DNA of 33,203 nucleotides, taken from positions 1 to 33,203 of the IMG/VR virus record IMGVR_UViG_3300037460_000291; one strand, 5' to 3'. Position numbers and translations under genes: made by a program. Positions 28,930 through 33,203 of this stretch are shown piece after piece. The notes under the pieces are model-generated. The model saw only the letters and a program-made list of their open reading frames with translations. It was not told where the DNA came from and searched no databases. The stretch comes from a virus. Within the stretch, counting starts at the first letter, position 1. Each line of letters opens with the position of its first letter.

Positions 28930-31900
28930 TGGCAGACATAACACAACAATCGTTCGCAGGCGGAGAGGTTACAGAAGCCCTCGCGAGCAGAGAGGATCTA
29001 GCGAAGCAACATATAGGCGTGCAGACCTGTCGAAATTTTCTGGTCACGCGTACCGGCAGCGCTCGCAGTAGGGGTGGTCTCCTCAAAAAAGAGAATGTCT
29101 ATGATGATACAAAAGAGCATAGGCTTATCCCTTTTATACCTTCGCGGGATGATGCCTATATGGTTGAGTTCGGGGATAATACCTTACGCGTATATAAGGA
29201 TGGCGCGATAGTCTTGCGTGACCTTGTAGATGCTGACTTCAAGTGGACTCTCTCGGGTTCTGGTACGTCAGAATATCATCTTGAGTTGACTGCCGGTGGT
29301 GATCCCGGGCTGCTGGAGCCAAACTATGCATTAGAGAATGGCGCTCTCGTGGGAAAGGAAGTGGCTGCTGGAGCCTTATCTGCGGGTGAGTGGGCTTACG
29401 ACGACCATGACGCATTAGGATACCTCACTATCTATGTCAGACTATCAGACAGCACAGACCCGGATAGTAAGGCGCAGGGTTATGTCCAGACACCATTCCT
29501 TATAACAACGCCATATAGCTCTGCACAGAACGCAGATATCGACTATACACAGTCTGCCGACGTCATGTATTTAGCAAATAAGGGCTTTATGCCTTACGAG
29601 TTAGTGCGAATAGCAGAAAATGACTGGACGTTAGGGCTTATGGATATCCAAGATGGCCCTTGGCTCGCTAGAGCAGAGGGTGATGAAGAGATAACATGGA
29701 CACCTTCAGCTAAGACCGGCGCGGGTGTGACCATAACGGCGAGTGCTACGATGAGGAACGCTCCGAACGTCGGCGATCTTATCAGGATAGGCTACGAGAA
29801 TCCTTTTGATGCTTCAATAATAGAGTGGAGTTGGGCTACTGTAACAACCGCCTCTGTCCCTATTGGCGCTACTATTGTTGTCACGGTAGAAAAGGATTTA
29901 GGATACGAATATTTATTAAACCCAAAATTTACAAACGACATTGGTCTTTGGGAAGATCATTCTAACACCGTAAATAGTGACATCTCGCATGACGCTACGA
30001 CGCAAGCCCTTGTTCTTAACAAAGGCGCGACGGGAGACGCAGAGACGCGGCAGACGGTTTCCGTCCTTAAATATGAGCGAATGACGTTTGAGATAGTAGT
30101 TGATGTGGTGGATACGCGAATTGAGATAAGAATAGGGAATACTGGTGCGGACGAAGATCTTTTGCCGGTTCAGGTAATAACAACCCCAGGCACCTACTCT
30201 TATACAACAACTTCCGACCACCCCACCGGCACAACAGCGGTTGTAAGAATAAATACCGGCTCAGCTCCTTCGCCGAGCACGCATAAAATATCAAGAATGT
30301 CATTGATGCGCCGCGGGCTAGGTACCCCGCACTGGAGAAATAGTGCGTGGAGCGCTATAAAAGGATACCCGTCACATGTCACACTGTCCGATCAGTCGCT
30401 TTATTTCGCCGGTGGCTCGATTGATCTCCCAGATACTGTTTGGAAGAGTAAGACTGGTGAGTATAATAGCTTCCCCTTCAACACTCCGCCATTTGATACA
30501 GATGCTATTTCTTTTACATTAGCCTCTAGTGAAGTCAATGCGATCCAGCACATAACGCCATTTAAGGAGTTGGTGGTAGGCACAACGGGATCAGAGTGGA
30601 AGGTAGATCCCGGCCCGAGCGGTGACATAATAACCCCGACCACAATAAGGGCAAAGCCAAAAAGTAATACGGGTTCTGCTCCTGTTCGTCCCGTAAAGAT
30701 AGGGAGCTCACTACTGTTCCTAAATCGTAACGCGAACAAGGTCTATGCTTTAACATACTCCTTTGATGCTGACGGGTATGAGCCCGCTGATTTAACGGTT
30801 TTAGCGCCACACCTTTTTGAAGGGCACACGATAACTCAATGGTCGGCGCAGGAGGCCCCTAACTCGATTGTATGGTGTGTTCGCGACGATGGTGTTCTGT
30901 TGGGACTTACCTATGTAGAAGATCAAGACTTGTGGGCTTGGCACCGCCATGATACGGTAGGCAAGATAGAGAGCGTGTGTGTCGTTCCTGAAGGGGGCGA
31001 GGATGTCGTATATGTAATTACCAATAGAAAAAGAAATGTATCCGGGACTAAAGAGACCCAGAGATATATTGAAAGGCTTATGCCAAACATAACCGATGAA
31101 GATATTTATGATTATAACTGTCTTGATAACAGCTATACTGTTGATATTGAGAACGATATAGCGTCAGAGGCCAGTATCAGCGAGATAGTGTATTTGACGC
31201 AGTCTTTAGAGCCGGGTGAAATAGTCTACAAGGAGCATGTGAGGGTAGGATACCCCATTGTAGGGCCTGTACCGATACAAGAGGGTGACTATGTCTATCT
31301 CTCGGGCATAGTCGGGCCGACGGAGCTGAACGGCAAAACATTCAGGGCAGTCGATCTTGATTCAGGCGGTGGTAACTTACGCTTTAAACTTAAAGATAAA
31401 GAGGGTGATGACTATATCGATGGTGCTCAATATGCGGACTGGGTCTCTGGTGGCGAGATAAGGAAGGGCATAACTTCAGTATACTTTGCCGATCTTGAAT
31501 ATCTTAACGGGCACACTATGGCTGTCATGGCCGACGGCGAGTATCTCGAAGAGATTGTGGGTGTGTTTGATGAACCTGCTACAAAATGGGGCTTTGATTT
31601 AACTAATCCCGCGATAGTGATACATATTGGATTACTATACACACCCGAACTCTTGACGCTGCCGCATGATTTTATTACACAGGACGGCACTACTCAAGGC
31701 AAAAACAAGAATATAACAGATGTCAATATCTACTTTAATAAAACGAGATACGCACAGGTGGGGTATGATGAGAACAGCTTTAAAGAGATATCGTTTAATA
31801 CTATAGGGTCAGGCAACAATCCGGCACCGCTCTTTACAGGAATAAAAGAGAAGGCTATCGATCCAAAAGATAATAAGTTGGTGCGGACACTGATACAGGG

Positions 31901-31964
31901 CGGGCAAGGATTACCTATTGAAGTATCGGGGGTAATATCAAATGTTGAGATCGGGCAAGGATAA
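28929..31964 (+). CDS. Tail nozzle protein, T7 gp12-like (tail tubular protein B)
   Basis: 1011 residues, somewhat longer than T7 gp12 (about 800). The start ITQQSFAGGEVTEALASRED and CRNFLVTRTGSARSRGGLLK are characteristic of this class of podovirus tail protein, also seen in BPP-1-like phages. The rest is beta-rich. SEWKVDPGPSGDIITPTTIR, then WCVRDDGVLLGLTYVEDQDL and RHDTVG, mark the C-terminal beta-propeller-like part of nozzles. It closes the tail tube and takes part in DNA release. The extra length could be inserted domains (residues about 330-450 look like a carbohydrate-binding-type beta sandwich, by pattern only). Confidence 0.75.
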   Translation: MADITQQSFAGGEVTEALASREDLAKQHIGVQTCRNFLVTRTGSARSRGGLLKKENVYDDTKEHRLIPFIPSRDDAYMVEFGDNTLRVYKDGAIVLRDLVDADFKWTLSGSGTSEYHLELTAGGDPGLLEPNYALENGALVGKEVAAGALSAGEWAYDDHDALGYLTIYVRLSDSTDPDSKAQGYVQTPFLITTPYSSAQNADIDYTQSADVMYLANKGFMPYELVRIAENDWTLGLMDIQDGPWLARAEGDEEITWTPSAKTGAGVTITASATMRNAPNVGDLIRIGYENPFDASIIEWSWATVTTASVPIGATIVVTVEKDLGYEYLLNPKFTNDIGLWEDHSNTVNSDISHDATTQALVLNKGATGDAETRQTVSVLKYERMTFEIVVDVVDTRIEIRIGNTGADEDLLPVQVITTPGTYSYTTTSDHPTGTTAVVRINTGSAPSPSTHKISRMSLMRRGLGTPHWRNSAWSAIKGYPSHVTLSDQSLYFAGGSIDLPDTVWKSKTGEYNSFPFNTPPFDTDAISFTLASSEVNAIQHITPFKELVVGTTGSEWKVDPGPSGDIITPTTIRAKPKSNTGSAPVRPVKIGSSLLFLNRNANKVYALTYSFDADGYEPADLTVLAPHLFEGHTITQWSAQEAPNSIVWCVRDDGVLLGLTYVEDQDLWAWHRHDTVGKIESVCVVPEGGEDVVYVITNRKRNVSGTKETQRYIERLMPNITDEDIYDYNCLDNSYTVDIENDIASEASISEIVYLTQSLEPGEIVYKEHVRVGYPIVGPVPIQEGDYVYLSGIVGPTELNGKTFRAVDLDSGGGNLRFKLKDKEGDDYIDGAQYADWVSGGEIRKGITSVYFADLEYLNGHTMAVMADGEYLEEIVGVFDEPATKWGFDLTNPAIVIHIGLLYTPELLTLPHDFITQDGTTQGKNKNITDVNIYFNKTRYAQVGYDENSFKEISFNTIGSGNNPAPLFTGIKEKAIDPKDNKLVRTLIQGGQGLPIEVSGVISNVEIGQG

Positions 31965-32445
31965 CATAGCGATAATTGAGATAACCAAGGAGCTTGACAA
32001 GGTGTTCTTTAGGCATATACGGCGCATAGCGTGCCATTTAAGACAATGTGATTATGATGAGCTGGATGTTATTGAAGGCCATACCCCTTACGAAGAAGTC
32101 TTTTTATCGTGTGATAGCTCGGCTAGAAAATGGATCATAATAAAAGTAGAGGATAATTTGTTTATCCCGGTAGCTATATTTGGAGTATCAGAGCATGGAG
32201 AAAACGGCGTACCGTGGATGGTAGCGACAGATGGGTTCAAATCAGTAAAACATTTTGTAATGCGTAATATAGCTAAGTATTTAAAGATGATGGGGTCTCC
32301 CTATAAAGCCCTTATTAATTATGTGGATGCAAGGAATAAGGACTCTATAGAGTGGCTAAAGAAAGCTGGCTTTGAATTTGGAGAGACGAGAATGATAAAC
32401 AAATTACCTTTTTATAAATTTAGCATGAGGTGTAATGATGTGTAG
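31942..32445 (+). CDS. T7 gp13-like / GNAT-fold protein
   Basis: 167 residues. The alternation WIIIKVEDNLFIPVAIFGVS, the VPWMVATDGF segment and IEWLKKAGFEFGE near the end match the GNAT acyltransferase fold as used by T7 gp13-like phage proteins (DUF2833-type). T7 gp13 is needed for virion assembly but is not known to acetylate. The start overlaps the nozzle gene by 23 bp behind CGGGGGTAA. A real enzyme activity cannot be told from the sequence. Confidence 0.65.
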   Translation: MLRSGKDNIAIIEITKELDKVFFRHIRRIACHLRQCDYDELDVIEGHTPYEEVFLSCDSSARKWIIIKVEDNLFIPVAIFGVSEHGENGVPWMVATDGFKSVKHFVMRNIAKYLKMMGSPYKALINYVDARNKDSIEWLKKAGFEFGETRMINKLPFYKFSMRCNDV

Positions 32446-32929
32446 TCCAGGTATGTTGATCGCGGCTGGCGTTACTGAGGGTGCGGGGAAGTTTTTAGGT
32501 GCTCACGTAGAGGCTCAATCTCTGGAGGGTCAGGCCAAGATAGCCGAGTCAGAAGCGCAACTAGCTGACATCCAAGCCGAGGACGAGAGGGCGATAGGGG
32601 CACAGCAAACAGCACAGGGTATACAGGCTGCATCTGCCGCAGTATCTGCCAGTGTATCATCGACAGCAGCGGCTGGTATTGATATCGGCGGGGCAACAGC
32701 GCAAGAGGTTGTCTTAAGTACCGAACTTGCGGGCGTAGAGGATGTCATACAGATAGGTCGTAATACACGCAAGAAGGTCTGGGGCAAACAAGCGGAAGCG
32801 TCTCAGCTCAGAGCAAAGGCAAGTCAACTAAAAAAGACCGCGCGACAGACAAGGCAGTTTGCTTTATTGCCGGCAGCTGCACCGATAGTATCTGGCTTCA
32901 GTCAAGCAAGTACAGCGAGGAGTAGATAA
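32435..32929 (+). CDS. Internal virion protein, T7 gp14-like
   Basis: 164 residues (two ATGs in tandem at 32435 and 32438). A short hydrophobic N-terminus (MLIAAGVTEGAGKFLG) is followed by an Ala/Gln-rich coiled-coil stretch (AQSLEGQAKIAESEAQLADI) and a basic helix near the C-terminus. Size, composition and position after the gp13-like gene fit the gp14 class of ejected core proteins, which enter the cell envelope on infection. There is no close match I can name. Confidence 0.55.
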   Translation: MMCSPGMLIAAGVTEGAGKFLGAHVEAQSLEGQAKIAESEAQLADIQAEDERAIGAQQTAQGIQAASAAVSASVSSTAAAGIDIGGATAQEVVLSTELAGVEDVIQIGRNTRKKVWGKQAEASQLRAKASQLKKTARQTRQFALLPAAAPIVSGFSQASTARSR

Positions 32930-33203
32930 TGCCTATTTTCGTAGGAAGAAGAAGTGTAGCGTCCGAACGTATACCAACGGCAAGGATAGCTGAGACTACA
33001 GTGCCAAGCCCTATACCGGGCGCGATAGAAGAGATCGGTCGGCTTGGCGGTGAAATTGCCGGTGCTGAACTTGAACGGCAACGCCTTGAGCAGGTAAAAC
33101 AACAAAAAATAGACGATGCTCTGGCTAAAGACCAGCTCTTAAAAGACAAGACATCATCGACGAACGCCTTTGTCACTTATCAAAACTCATTAAACGGGGA
33201 GAG
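32929..33203 (+). CDS. 5' end of an internal virion protein gene
   Basis: The ATG overlaps the upstream TAA (TAATG), and the frame is open to the end of the window (91 codons seen). The start PIFVGRRSVASERIPTARIA and then a Gln/Glu/Lys-rich helix (ELERQRLEQVKQQKIDDALA) fit the long coiled-coil core proteins (gp15-like) that follow gp14 in T7-type virion operons. The rest lies outside the window. Confidence 0.6.
   Translation, partial: MPIFVGRRSVASERIPTARIAETTVPSPIPGAIEEIGRLGGEIAGAELERQRLEQVKQQKIDDALAKDQLLKDKTSSTNAFVTYQNSLNGE

Noticed and set aside
1-33203. CRISPR array, insertion sequence, tRNA cluster or diversity-generating retroelement
   Set aside because: Looked for because BPP-1-like phages can carry a retroelement; no reverse transcriptase, template/variable repeat, spacer array or transposase was seen in this window.

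Overview
The window is most of a double-stranded DNA bacteriophage genome that builds a short-tailed (podovirus-type) virion. The evidence is a head-to-tail connector/portal of the podovirus family, T7-like adaptor and nozzle proteins, a T7 gp13-like GNAT-fold protein, and a Bbp16-like cement protein as in Bordetella phage BPP-1. Gene starts use strong AGGAG-type ribosome binding sites and all clear promoters are sigma70-like (TTGACA, 17 bp, TATAAT). This suggests a Gram-negative host, but nothing identifies the species. No integrase, lysis cassette, tail fibre, RNA polymerase or DNA polymerase is visible. The window opens inside one rightward gene and closes inside another, so several kilobases are missing.

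Layout. (1) Positions 2-373 hold the 3' end of a rightward gene whose product has a beta-barrel-like tail. (2) From 16340 back to 389 runs a leftward early region of about 40 mostly small, tightly overlapping genes. It carries a recombination module: a Cas4/AddB-like PD-(D/E)XK nuclease, a Sak4-like RecA-fold ATPase, a DUF669-type ssDNA-binding protein and a RuvC-like resolvase. It also carries a MazG-like pyrophosphohydrolase, a glutaredoxin-like protein, a zinc metallopeptidase, an ASCH-like protein, a truncated C5 cytosine methyltransferase, three HNH endonucleases (one frameshifted) and many Cys-rich or membrane-anchored proteins of unknown role. Consensus promoters lie at 16385-16413, 8816-8844 and 4629-4657. 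The last two each drive a paired 'excisionase-like HTH + HNH' cassette. (3) A divergent control region (16341-16506) separates this from a rightward operon. That operon has a small Cro/XRE-type repressor, a two-helix membrane protein, a zinc-finger protein and a replication initiator (17256-18305), whose gene contains an iteron array followed by AT-rich pentamers, a likely origin. (4) From about 18432 to the end runs the rightward late region. Its order is small proteins, terminase small subunit, a 190-base gap ending in a strong intrinsic terminator, terminase large subunit, connector, scaffold, major capsid protein, cement protein, a structural protein with an apparent signal peptide, adaptor, nozzle, gp13-like protein and internal virion proteins.

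The main points for a second look are: the intragenic origin; the two promoter-HTH-HNH cassettes that share a promoter/HTH half but carry unrelated nucleases; a structured non-coding stretch (13679-13992) with a perfect Shine-Dalgarno in front of a two-codon ORF; the terminator placed just before the terminase large subunit gene; a signal peptide on a virion-module protein; and a C5 methyltransferase cut off right after its catalytic motif.
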